Assembly (NCBI RefSeq): GCF_020176955.2
Contig: NZ_JAIUCZ020000004.1
Location: 310,001-374,000 of the forward strand
From: Nocardia sp. alder85J
GTDB taxonomy: Bacteria; Actinomycetota; Actinomycetes; Mycobacteriales; Mycobacteriaceae
Reading direction: 5' to 3'
DNA length: 64,000 nt
Under the pieces are notes generated by a model. That model saw only the letters and a list, made by a program, of their open reading frames with translations, was not told the DNA's origin and did no database searches. The translations under genes and the position numbers were made by a program. Of the stretch, positions 42,997 through 51,295 are shown piece by piece (positions within the stretch are counted from its first letter, which is position 1; each line of letters starts with the position of its first letter).

Positions 42997-44244
42997 ATGG
43001 AACGGACCACCGTCGGACGGCGGAAGGTGTTGCAGGCCGGTGGGGCCACCGGATTGCTGGTCGCCACCGGCGTTTTCGGCGCGTGCGCGCGCAAGGGCTG
43101 GTTGCGGCCGCCGATCCTGCGGCCGGGGCCGGTGCATCAGCGACGGCTGGTGATGATCGAAATGGCCGGTGGCTGTGACGGTTTGTCGATGGTGGCGCCG
43201 ACCGGGGACCCGAATTATCGGCGGCTGCGCCCCACCACCGCGATCCCCGCCGCCGGGACGCATCCCCTCGACGAGCACTGGGGGTATCACCCCGCGTTGG
43301 CGCAGCTGGCGCGGCAGGGTGCGACGGTGGTCGCGGGCGTCGGTGTCGCCACCCCCGACCTGTCGCATTTCGAGATGATGTACCGCTGGCAGAGCGGCGA
43401 TCCCGACGGCCGGGCGCGGCCGGACACCGGGTTCCTCGGCCGGCTCTGCGATGTGCTCGGCGAGCCGGGCACCCCCGCGGTCGGCGTCTCGCTGGGGCTC
43501 GGCGCGACCCCGGCGCTGGCGAGCAAGCGGGTGACGACGCTGTCGGTGGATGCCGGAAACGAAGGCCGGTTCCCGGCTTTCGACGACGACGGGATCGACG
43601 CCGCCTGGCTGGCCGCCCAGCGGGCGATGGCGCATCCGGACCGCGCCGACTCCCCGCTGCTGGCCACGGCGCGCGCCGGAACCGCCACGGCACTGCGCTT
43701 CTCCGACGCGGTCGCGACGCTGCCACCGGCCGCCGACGGCTATCCGGACTCCGGGCTCGCGGCCCAATTGCGGGTGGCCGCACGGCTGCTCGCGGACGAG
43801 AACCTGGGCCTGCGGATCGTGCACGTGCCCATGGACGCCGATTTCGACACCCACACCGGCCATCCCGATCGCTTCACCGCGTTGATGACCGAATTCGATG
43901 CCGCCGTGGCCGCGTTCCGCGCCGATCTGGCCGGGCGCGGCCTGGCCGATCGGGTGCTGATCGCCGCGCACAGCGAATTCGGCCGCCGGGTACCGGAGAA
44001 CGACGGATCCGGCCTGGACCACGGCGCCGCCGGGACCGCGCTGCTGATCGGCCCGACCGTCCCGGGCCTGGCCGGCGAACCGCCGTCGCTGCGCCGCCTG
44101 GACGCCGACGGCAATGTCGTCGCCACCGTGCCGATGGCCGAATTCCATGCCACGCTGGCCGATACCTGGTTCGGGGTGCCCGCCTCGGAGGTGCTGGCCG
44201 GATCCCCACGGCCGATTCCCGGTGTGCTGCCTGTGCTGAAATGA
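42997..44244 (+). CDS. DUF1501 domain protein, Tat-exported lipoprotein
   Basis: A 415-residue protein beginning with a twin-arginine-type signal (TTVGRRKVLQAGGATGLLVA) ending in a lipobox-like VFGAC. The DUF1501 core follows: LVMIEMAGGCDGLSMVAP, GVGVATPDLSHFEMMYRWQS, MDADFDTHTGHPDRF and LIAAHSEFGRRVPENDGSGL DHG. This sulfatase/phosphatase-like fold probably binds metal with its Asp/His residues. It follows DUF1800 and overlaps the response regulator start by four bases. Confidence 0.9.
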   Translation: MERTTVGRRKVLQAGGATGLLVATGVFGACARKGWLRPPILRPGPVHQRRLVMIEMAGGCDGLSMVAPTGDPNYRRLRPTTAIPAAGTHPLDEHWGYHPALAQLARQGATVVAGVGVATPDLSHFEMMYRWQSGDPDGRARPDTGFLGRLCDVLGEPGTPAVGVSLGLGATPALASKRVTTLSVDAGNEGRFPAFDDDGIDAAWLAAQRAMAHPDRADSPLLATARAGTATALRFSDAVATLPPAADGYPDSGLAAQLRVAARLLADENLGLRIVHVPMDADFDTHTGHPDRFTALMTEFDAAVAAFRADLAGRGLADRVLIAAHSEFGRRVPENDGSGLDHGAAGTALLIGPTVPGLAGEPPSLRRLDADGNVVATVPMAEFHATLADTWFGVPASEVLAGSPRPIPGVLPVLK

Positions 44245-44909
44245 GTGGGATGCGAATTCTGGTGTGCGAGGACGATCCCGAGCTGTGCGACGAGGTGGCG
44301 GCCGGGTTGCGCGGCGCGGGATTCGCCGTGGACGTGGCGCCCGATCTGGCCGCCGCCGACCTGAAAACCGCTGTCAACGAATACGACTGCCTGGTGGTCG
44401 ACCGCGGGCTGCCCGACGGTGACGGCCTCGACCTGATCCGCGCGCACCGCGAGGCCGGCGGCCGCACGCCGGTGCTGATCCTCACCGCCCGCGACACTCT
44501 CGCCGACCGGCTCGACGGATTCGCCGACGGCGCGGACGATTATCTGGTCAAGCCGTTCGCCCTGGACGAGCTCACCGCGCGGGTGCGGGCGCTGTGCCGC
44601 CGCCGGGAACGGCCCGCCGCCGCCCATACCCGGGTGCGTGATCTGGTGGTGGACCGGTCGCGCCGGCGTGTGCAGCGCGCCGGTGTGCTGCTGACGTTGA
44701 CCCCCAAGGAGTTCGGGGTGCTGGAGGTGCTGGCGGAGCGCGCGGGTGTGGTGGTGTCGCGCAGCGAACTGATCGAATGTTGCTGGGACGAAATGGCCGA
44801 ACCCGCCTCCAACGTGGTCGACGCGGTGATCATGCAACTGCGCCGCAAGCTCGGCGCCCCGCCGCTGATCGAGACCGTGCGCGGCGCCGGTTTCACGATC
44901 ACGCCGTGA
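44241..44909 (+). CDS. OmpR-family response regulator
   Basis: A 222-residue regulator overlapping DUF1501 by ATGA. The receiver has the acidic pair in VCEDD, the phosphoacceptor Asp54 in VVDRGLPDGDGLDL, the Thr in LILTARDT and the Lys in LVKPFALDEL. The winged-helix part has LTPKEFGVLEVLAERAG and VDAVIMQLRRKLG ending GAGFTITP. A second ATG three codons on is also usable. It is coupled to the sensor kinase by GTGA. Confidence 0.93.
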   Translation: MSGMRILVCEDDPELCDEVAAGLRGAGFAVDVAPDLAAADLKTAVNEYDCLVVDRGLPDGDGLDLIRAHREAGGRTPVLILTARDTLADRLDGFADGADDYLVKPFALDELTARVRALCRRRERPAAAHTRVRDLVVDRSRRRVQRAGVLLTLTPKEFGVLEVLAERAGVVVSRSELIECCWDEMAEPASNVVDAVIMQLRRKLGAPPLIETVRGAGFTITP

Positions 44910-46333
44910 GCCCCGCCCGCCCGCGCCGCGCGCGCCGGCAGCGCCCGGACCCGCGTCCGGCCGTCGCCCGCCTGCGCAGAGCGCGCCGGGTGCTGACCGC
45001 ACTGTTCACCGCGATCACGGCGATCTGCCTGATCGCTCTGGGCGCGTTCGCCGTCACCGTGGACGCGCACTCCCGGCAGCGCGCCCTCGACGACCGCATC
45101 GACCGCTACGCCGGTGGCCTGGCCCGCGAGGTGTCCTGGACCGACGACGGCAGCGTCGACGTCGGGGGTCTGCGCGACGACGATCTGACCCAGGACACCG
45201 TCGCGATCGTGGTGCTGGCCCGCGATCGGAACCAGCCCTGGCGTGAGGTTTTCGCACATCGCCGGGCCGGGCTGCCCACGGCGGGCGCGCTGGTCACCGT
45301 CGCCGACGACATCGCCGACAGCGGCGATCCGAGCATCCGGACCATGCCCGACAGCACCGGTCGCCCGGCCCGGCTGATGGCCGTGCCGGTGTGGCCCGGC
45401 GACGATTCCTTCGTCGGCGCGGTCGTCCTCGCCGCGGCCGATCCGGCTCCCGCCGCGCACGAACACCGGAATCTGGTGCTGGCCTTGGAGATCGGCTGCG
45501 CCGCCCTGGTGGTGCTGGCCGCGGCCGCCGGGCACGCGCTGTCCGGTGTCAGCATGCGGTCGGCGCTGCGCCTGCTCGACGAACAGGAACGCTTCCTCGC
45601 CGACGCGGCGCACGAACTGCGCACCCCGCTGGCGGCCCTGCGCCTGCGCACCGACGCCGGACTGCGCGATTGCGGCGGCGAACGCGTCGCCCTGACCGAC
45701 GTCCGCCGCCTCACCGACCGGATGGCTCGCCTCGTCGCCGGCCTGCTCGCTCGCGCTCGCACCGAAACCGGTGTGGCGGAACCGGAACGGCTGCCGTTGC
45801 GGCTTGATCAGTTGGTGGAGGGCGTGATCGAGGATTTCGCCCCGGCCCACCTCCGGTTGACCGCGGAACCGGCCGTCGTCGAGGCGGATCCGGAACTCCT
45901 GGCCCTGGCCGTCCGCAACCTGGTGGACAACGCCCTGGTCCACGGTGGCGGCGGACCGGTCGAGGTAGCGGTGACGCCCTCGACGGGCAGCTCATCGCAC
46001 ACGACCGAGGAGCCCGGCGCCGCAGGCGCGCCGGACGCGCGGGACCTCTGGTCCGTGGCGGGGGAGCAGACCGTGCCGAAAGCCGGAGTGATGGTGGTGA
46101 CCGGGGGCCGGGTGACGGTGCGCGATTTCGGGCCGGGACTCGATCCGGCGCTCACCGACCCCTTCGATCGCGGCGCGACCGCCTCCCGGCGCGGCCACGG
46201 CATCGGCCTGTCCATCGTGCGCTGGGTGGCCGGAATCCACGACGGCACCGCCACTCTGGAGCCCGCACCGGATCGCGGCACGATCGCGACGATCACCATC
46301 GGATTGCCGGGCCGCACACCACGACGGCGGTGA
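44906..46333 (+). CDS. Two-component sensor histidine kinase
   Basis: A 475-residue kinase from GTG 44906. Basic N-terminus, transmembrane helix 1 (VLTALFTAITAICLIALGAF), an extracytoplasmic domain of about 120 residues, helix 2 (LALEIGCAALVVLAAAAGHA), then HisKA with the His in DAAHELRTPLAALR. The ATPase has the N box VRNLVDNALVHGG and the G2 box HGIGLSIVRWVAG. An unusual hydrophilic insert (about residues 360-395, SSSHTTEEPGAAGAPDARD) sits between the N box and the G1 region. It is the last gene of the DUF1800 operon. Confidence 0.92.
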   Translation: MSPARPRRARRQRPDPRPAVARLRRARRVLTALFTAITAICLIALGAFAVTVDAHSRQRALDDRIDRYAGGLAREVSWTDDGSVDVGGLRDDDLTQDTVAIVVLARDRNQPWREVFAHRRAGLPTAGALVTVADDIADSGDPSIRTMPDSTGRPARLMAVPVWPGDDSFVGAVVLAAADPAPAAHEHRNLVLALEIGCAALVVLAAAAGHALSGVSMRSALRLLDEQERFLADAAHELRTPLAALRLRTDAGLRDCGGERVALTDVRRLTDRMARLVAGLLARARTETGVAEPERLPLRLDQLVEGVIEDFAPAHLRLTAEPAVVEADPELLALAVRNLVDNALVHGGGGPVEVAVTPSTGSSSHTTEEPGAAGAPDARDLWSVAGEQTVPKAGVMVVTGGRVTVRDFGPGLDPALTDPFDRGATASRRGHGIGLSIVRWVAGIHDGTATLEPAPDRGTIATITIGLPGRTPRRR

Positions 46334-46339
46334 CGGAAC

Positions 46340-46377
46340 CGATCACGCCGTCCTGCCCGGCCGGTACGGCGTGATCG
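46340..46377. terminator. Hairpin between convergent kinase and ABA4-like genes
   Basis: CGATCACGCCGT and its exact complement form a 12-base stem around a GC-rich 14-base loop, seven bases after the kinase stop and 16 before the opposing gene's stop. It probably serves both strands. Confidence 0.75.
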
Positions 46378-46393
46378 ATGGCGCCCCCGACGA

Positions 46394-46855
46394 TCAGCCG
46401 ACGAGTCCGGCTGCGGGTTGCGGCGCGACCACCGGATCGCCCGGCCGATACGCGGTGCGCAGCACCAGGTACACCACCACCCCGACGGCGGAGAAGAAGA
46501 TCGTCACGACGAGGATGGGCGACACCAGGATCGGCGGGATGCCACGCTGACGGCTGTCCAGGTACAGCCAGCGCCCGAGGAACAGGTCGAAGCCCACCAG
46601 ATGCGCCCAGATCGCTGCCGCGGCCGGGGCGGTGGCGAGCAAGGCTTGCAGCGCAACCAGATTCGGGCGGGTCATCACCGGGAAGAACGCGCCGACATGC
46701 GGTGTCATCAGCATCAGGTAGATCACCAGCGGCGGCAGGCAGATCAGCGGTGAGGCGACCAGTCCGGCGGTGCGCCTCCAGGTCGGCGCGACGATCATCA
46801 CCGCCCAGAACGGCGCCGCGAACCAGAACGACACGGTGAACAACGTGTGCGTCAT
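46394..46855 (-). CDS. ABA4-like (DUF4281) membrane protein
   Basis: A 153-residue protein with four hydrophobic helices, starting FTVSFWFAAPFWAVMIVAPT, with ALLATAPAAAAIWAHLVGFDLFLGRWLYLD as the conserved core (the AHLVxFDLFxGRW pattern of the ABA4 family). Plant ABA4 works in neoxanthin formation; bacterial members are uncharacterised. The ATG overlaps the stop of a seven-codon mini-frame that is itself chained to the upstream membrane protein. Confidence 0.85.
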   Translation of the reverse strand: MTHTLFTVSFWFAAPFWAVMIVAPTWRRTAGLVASPLICLPPLVIYLMLMTPHVGAFFPVMTRPNLVALQALLATAPAAAAIWAHLVGFDLFLGRWLYLDSRQRGIPPILVSPILVVTIFFSAVGVVVYLVLRTAYRPGDPVVAPQPAAGLVG

Positions 46856-46916
46856 CGCGAAACCTCCTCCGTCATCGCGAATTTCCCGGCCTCATCGCGG
46901 AAGTCCCTGCATTCAT
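46852..46916 (-). other. Two mini-frames linking the membrane-protein genes by stop-start overlaps
   Basis: The upstream gene ends CGATGA; the ATG inside this opens a 14-codon frame (MNAGTSAMRPGNSR, 46916-46872). Its CGATGA opens a seven-codon frame (MTEEVSR, 46875-46852), and that frame's CGATGA contains the ABA4-like start at 46855. The last 15 bases before the ABA4 junction, GAGGTTTCGCGATGA, repeat the last 15 bases of the upstream gene exactly, so the pattern arose at least partly by duplication of the junction. Confidence 0.7.
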
Positions 46917-47887
46917 CGCGAAACCTCCAGCGCCACAGCGGTACCGGCAGTCGATCGCCGCCCGCGCAGTGCCAGGACGGCTGCGGCCGCGGCGACCACC
47001 GCCACCAGCAGCCCCGCCACCAGCGTCCACCGATCGGGCCGCACGATCGACTGCCCGCGCATCGCCTGCCAGGTCAGCAGGGCCAGCACCGCCGCGTAGC
47101 TCGTCCCGGCCACGGTGACCAGCCGGGCCCGTACCGCCACCGATCGCAACGTCGGCACCTGAGCCGCCGCCAGTTCCAGCGCCGCCAGCGTCAGCGGAAC
47201 CAGTTGCAGCGCATGGATTCCCGCGAAGTGCGGGATGCGCAGATCGCCGTGGGCGGTACTCCAGCCCAGGAACGGCAGGCCGGGGCCGCCGTCCGGCGCG
47301 CCGACGGTGTGCGCCCCGCCGATCGACCGCGGCCGCGGCGCTCCGCGCGCGGGCAGGAACATCAGGAACCCCACCGCCATCCCGGTCAGCGACAACGCCG
47401 TACCCCAGCGCACCGCGGCCGCGCGGGCCGGATCCGCCGCCGGTGCGGCCACCACCGCGAGCGAGGCCACCAGGGTCGCCACCCACACCACGACGATCGA
47501 GAAACCCATGATGTCGAACAGGATTCGGTCGAACGGGGTGGTGTTGTTGAAATGACTGGTGGTGCCCCGCACGATCTGGGTCACGATGATCACCATCTCC
47601 ACCGCCAGCGCCCCGGCCGCGATGGTGCCCGCCCACCACGCGGACCGGGGCCGGCGGATCGGACCGGCCAGCAACCACACCCAGGTGACGGCGTAGATCG
47701 CCACGGACAGTGCGAATTTCACGGACTTGTCCCAGATCGGCAGGCCGGTCAGCATCCGATGGTCGACCACCGTGCCGATCAGGGAGACGATCACGAGCCC
47801 GGCCATCGCGGCGGCGAGCCACAGCAGCGGACGATGGCGGCGCCACCCGCGCGGGCGGCCGGGGTCGGGGAAGGGGGAATCGGTCAT
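46913..47887 (-). CDS. Multi-spanning membrane protein of unknown function
   Basis: A 324-residue protein with about eight hydrophobic helices, a Pro/Arg-rich cytosolic N-terminus and HFNNTTPFDRILFDIMGFSI and PHFAGIHALQLVPL between helices. The conserved-looking His residues (HFNNT, HFAGIHALQ) may bind a cofactor, but no family name is certain. It starts 120 bases from the divergent MerR gene, with the duplicated ACTATCGATAGT operator between them, and is chained to the ABA4-like gene downstream. Confidence 0.75.
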   Translation of the reverse strand: MTDSPFPDPGRPRGWRRHRPLLWLAAAMAGLVIVSLIGTVVDHRMLTGLPIWDKSVKFALSVAIYAVTWVWLLAGPIRRPRSAWWAGTIAAGALAVEMVIIVTQIVRGTTSHFNNTTPFDRILFDIMGFSIVVVWVATLVASLAVVAAPAADPARAAAVRWGTALSLTGMAVGFLMFLPARGAPRPRSIGGAHTVGAPDGGPGLPFLGWSTAHGDLRIPHFAGIHALQLVPLTLAALELAAAQVPTLRSVAVRARLVTVAGTSYAAVLALLTWQAMRGQSIVRPDRWTLVAGLLVAVVAAAAAVLALRGRRSTAGTAVALEVSR

Positions 47888-47930
47888 GGTGCACCTGCTT
47901 CCGAGCAAGGCTGTGACGGAATTTGTTACC

Positions 47931-47960
47931 AGAACTATCGATAGTAGAACTATCGATAGC
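47931..47960. promoter_or_regulatory. Tandem palindromic operator between the membrane-protein and MerR genes
   Basis: Two 15-base units differing only in the last base, AGAACTATCGATAGT and AGAACTATCGATAGC, stand head to tail. Each contains the palindrome CTATCGATAG; the first is perfect over 12 bases (ACTATCGATAGT). The site is AT-rich against its surroundings and central to the divergent promoter region, so it is probably bound by the MerR-type protein. Confidence 0.7.
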
Positions 47961-48007
47961 TGAGTGTCGTACACTGGCGGCACCCTGTCAACCGTCGTGG
48001 AGGTCGC

Positions 48008-48628
48008 TTGCGCATCGCGGAACTCAGTCGCACCACCGGCGTTTCGACCGCGACGATCAAGTACTACGTCCGCGAGGGCCTGCTCCCGCCCGGTGAGCGC
48101 ACCCACGCCAACCAGGTCGACTACGGCCCCGCCCATGCCCGCCGGTTGCGCCTGGTCCGGGCGCTGATCGAGATCGGTGGCCTGTCGATCACCGACGCGG
48201 CCCGGGTGCTCGAGGTGCTCGACGAGGGCGAGCATTCCACCTGGGAATCGGTGGGCAAGGCGCAGTACACCCTGGACCGCCGCCGCGCCGTCACCCCCGG
48301 TGACGACCCGGCCGCGCGGGCCGCCGTCGAGGCCCTGCTGGCCCGGCGCGGCTGGCGGGTGCAGGCCGACAGCCCGGCTCGCGACACCCTGATCGAGGTG
48401 TGCGCGACGCTGCACCGGCTGGGCCACGACGATTTCGTGGCGGCGCTGGACGGCTATGCCGACGCGGTGGAGCGTATCGCCGCCGTCGACGTCGCCGTGG
48501 TCGCTCGGCAGCCGAGCCTGGAGCAGACCGTCGAATCCGTCATCGTCGGAACGGTTCTCGGTGACACCCTGCTCGCCGCGCTGCGCCGCCTCGCGCAGGA
48601 GCATCTGTCCCGGGACGCGCTGGCCTGA
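48008..48628 (+). CDS. MerR-family transcriptional regulator
   Basis: A 206-residue regulator. The winged helix-turn-helix is at the N-terminus (MRIAELSRTTGVSTATIKYY, VREGLLPPGERT, YGPAHARRLRLVRALI). The C-terminal two thirds is a helical effector domain without the cysteine metal motif of MerR/ZntR. The TTG at 48008 is preceded by GGAGG at four bases; no ATG or GTG fits the conserved start. It probably controls itself and the divergent membrane-protein operon through the tandem palindromes. Confidence 0.9.
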   Translation: MRIAELSRTTGVSTATIKYYVREGLLPPGERTHANQVDYGPAHARRLRLVRALIEIGGLSITDAARVLEVLDEGEHSTWESVGKAQYTLDRRRAVTPGDDPAARAAVEALLARRGWRVQADSPARDTLIEVCATLHRLGHDDFVAALDGYADAVERIAAVDVAVVARQPSLEQTVESVIVGTVLGDTLLAALRRLAQEHLSRDALA

Positions 48629-48637
48629 TCCGGGCCG

Positions 48638-51052
48638 TCACGATCCGGCGCGCTCGGGCCGCCGGATCTCGCCGCCGCCCGCACCGGTCGGGAGCCGATC
48701 GCCGAGCGCCCGCGCCGCCCATCGATCCGCGCCCGGCGTCGGCACCGGAAGTCGCACCCGCACAGCGGGTTCCGGCTCGGCCGTCGCGAACTCCGGCTCG
48801 GCCGTCGCGAACTCCGGCTCGGCCGTCGCGAACTCCGGCTCGGCCGTCGCGAACTCCGCGGCCGCCGGGGACCGCCGGACCGGCGGCTGCGGCCGGCGGC
48901 GATACCACCACTGCAACGCGCCCAGCCCCAGCAGCCCGGCCAGCGCCGCGGCGATGCCCGCCTGCCAGCCCGGCGGCCGCCAGCTCAGCACCAGTTCGGT
49001 GTTCCTGGTTCCGGCCGGAATATCCACGGCGACGAAGGTTTTCGCGATCGGCCGGATCGCCAGCTCGTGGCCGCCGAGGACGGCGTGATACCCGGGCCAG
49101 GCCAGCCGGGCGAACACCACCCGCCCGCCGTGCACGGAGGTCACCTGGAGGCGGCTGGTGACGCTGTCGCGGTCGATGACGGCGGTGGTCACGTTCCGGG
49201 TGTCGGCGACGAAGCCGTTGCGGGCGGAGATCGGCCCGCCCTCGCGTTCCAGCACCCAGATGTAGCGATCGTGGCCCGGATAGTCGACCCAGCGCCAGCC
49301 CGGCGGCGCGGGATGGTCCGCGGCGTCCGGATATTGGGCCCGCTGCAACACCACCCGGTCGACCTTCATCAGATCGACGACGGTGCGCCGGGTGCTCGGC
49401 TCCACGTCGAAGGCCCGCCGATAGGCGTCGGGGCAGGTGCTGCCGTCCCAGCCCATGCACAGCAGCGCGCTGAAGGCGGCGTGCCCGATCGGGGTGTAGG
49501 CGTTGACGTAGTCCAGCCCCATGTTCTTCGCGTAGTTGCCGAAAGCCAGTGAGCCCCAAGCCCGATCGCCGCCCTGGTCGGCGGGCCGGACCAGCGCGCG
49601 GTCGCCCAGTTGCAGGGTGACCCCCTCGAACGGCGGGAAGGCGGCGGTCATCTCGGAGCGGCGGGCCGGGAAGCGGTACGACATCGGCGACGGCCCCTGA
49701 TCGCGCACCTGTTCGTAGGCGATCGGGAACATGGCCAGGATCGCCAGCGCGCACGCCGCCGCGGCGCCGTACTGCCGGTGCAGCCACACCAGCGCCCCCG
49801 TCAGCACCCCGACCAGGATCGCGGCGACCAGGTGCCGGATCACGAATTCCGGTGCCGCCGCGGTCGATCGGACGACCATCAGGCCGATCAGCAACCCGGC
49901 GGCCAGTGCCCGGCGGCGCCGTGCGGCGAAGGCGCCGAACCGGCTCAGCAGCACGCACATCAGCACCAGGACCGCCACCGCGAGCATCGGCAGCACCCGG
50001 CCCGGCCACCGCAGCGGGCCGATGTACCCGGGCCCGGCGGTCCACATCAGCACCGCGGCCCCGAACAGCAACGCCCCGGCCAGTTCCCGGGCCGCCGCCC
50101 GCGCCGCGCTCCAGTCCACGAAGGCCAGCAACGGGATCACGAACCAGGCGATGTACACCATCGGCATCGGCTGCACGTAGCCCCACCAGCCGTCGAAGGC
50201 CGGCATGGTGCTGGGCAGGCTGGCGTTCAGCGATTCCGACCAGGGCACGTCCAGGAACTGATCGTTGACCACCCGTTCGTTGCCGCGCCAGGTCGCCGGG
50301 GACGAGAGGATGCCGGGCAGATAGGTTTCCAGCCCGGCCAGCCCGGCGCACCCGGCCACCAGCAGCAGCCGCAGTGACGGCCACCGGTCGCGCAGATACA
50401 CCACCTCACCGGCGGCGATCGCGACGATCATCAGGGCCGCCTCGGCCGCCGGGAACACGTACTGCACCGAGATGGCGAGGTACAGGTAGACGAAAACCCC
50501 CACCGGGCCGCCGCGCCCGCGCGTGTACCGTACCGCCGACGCCCAGGCCTGCAACATCCACGCGGTGCCGGTCAGCGAGGTCACCCAGCTGGACTCGTCG
50601 AAGAACAGGAACCAGCCCGACAGCGGGAACGCCACCGCCGCCAGCGCCGACCACGGCGCCCGCGCGCCGTAGGCCAGGCAGATCCGGAACACGCCCAGCG
50701 CGGCGACGATCGAGAAGAGCAGCTTCACCACCGTGACGTACAGCGCGAGATTGTCCACCGCGGGCGCGAACAGGTCGACCAGCAGTTGCGGCGGGTTGTA
50801 GAGCCCGGCCTCCTCCATCGAATAGTTGCCCGACATCCACTCCCACGGCACCAGCACCGGGAAGCGGCCCTCCCGCAACTGCCGGCCCAGCATCACCCAC
50901 ATCGGCCCGTACTGGGCCTCGGTGTCGTCCTTGTAGAAGTGACGGGGGTCGGCGAGGAGGACGGACAGATAGCCGACGGCCACGCCGACGGCGGTCACCC
51001 AACCCCACACGAGCACGTCGTTGCGCGGCTTCGGCGCGGCAGCTGCGACCAC
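48638..51052 (-). CDS. Large multi-spanning membrane protein (YfhO/GT-C-like)
   Basis: An 804-residue protein with about 12 hydrophobic helices over residues 15-480, an early acidic loop (RHFYKDDTEAQYGPMW) and a final helix near 710, followed by a cytosolic Pro/Ala-rich tail. The loop with paired acidic residues after helix 1 and the C-terminal extracytoplasmic beta-rich domain (about 490-700) fit YfhO/GT-C-type membrane glycosyltransferases acting on lipid-linked sugars. The tail contains four exact EFATAEP repeats. The GTG start lacks a clear ribosome binding site. Confidence 0.75.
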   Translation of the reverse strand: MVAAAAPKPRNDVLVWGWVTAVGVAVGYLSVLLADPRHFYKDDTEAQYGPMWVMLGRQLREGRFPVLVPWEWMSGNYSMEEAGLYNPPQLLVDLFAPAVDNLALYVTVVKLLFSIVAALGVFRICLAYGARAPWSALAAVAFPLSGWFLFFDESSWVTSLTGTAWMLQAWASAVRYTRGRGGPVGVFVYLYLAISVQYVFPAAEAALMIVAIAAGEVVYLRDRWPSLRLLLVAGCAGLAGLETYLPGILSSPATWRGNERVVNDQFLDVPWSESLNASLPSTMPAFDGWWGYVQPMPMVYIAWFVIPLLAFVDWSAARAAARELAGALLFGAAVLMWTAGPGYIGPLRWPGRVLPMLAVAVLVLMCVLLSRFGAFAARRRRALAAGLLIGLMVVRSTAAAPEFVIRHLVAAILVGVLTGALVWLHRQYGAAAACALAILAMFPIAYEQVRDQGPSPMSYRFPARRSEMTAAFPPFEGVTLQLGDRALVRPADQGGDRAWGSLAFGNYAKNMGLDYVNAYTPIGHAAFSALLCMGWDGSTCPDAYRRAFDVEPSTRRTVVDLMKVDRVVLQRAQYPDAADHPAPPGWRWVDYPGHDRYIWVLEREGGPISARNGFVADTRNVTTAVIDRDSVTSRLQVTSVHGGRVVFARLAWPGYHAVLGGHELAIRPIAKTFVAVDIPAGTRNTELVLSWRPPGWQAGIAAALAGLLGLGALQWWYRRRPQPPVRRSPAAAEFATAEPEFATAEPEFATAEPEFATAEPEPAVRVRLPVPTPGADRWAARALGDRLPTGAGGGEIRRPERAGS
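48772..48855 (-). repeat. Four perfect 21-base in-frame repeats
   Basis: Four identical copies of a 21-base unit encode EFATAEP in the cytosolic tail of the large membrane protein. Exact identity at the DNA level implies recent expansion, and copy number is likely to vary between strains. Confidence 0.9.
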
Positions 51053-51295
51053 GAGTCCGGGAGATTACCTCGAGAATATGTCGCTCCCGGCAATTCCCGG
51101 TGGTTCCGGAGATTCCGGGCGGACCAGGCACATCGCCGCACGGGCCGGTGTTTCGCCGGGGAAAGAAATTGCCCCGATCAGCAACGGAGATCCAATTTCC
51201 GCTGACATCCAAAAAGGTTCTCAATTCTCGATAATTGGAGTTCCGATATGTGACACCATCGCTCTCCTACATGGCCTCGAACAAGGAGAACGACG

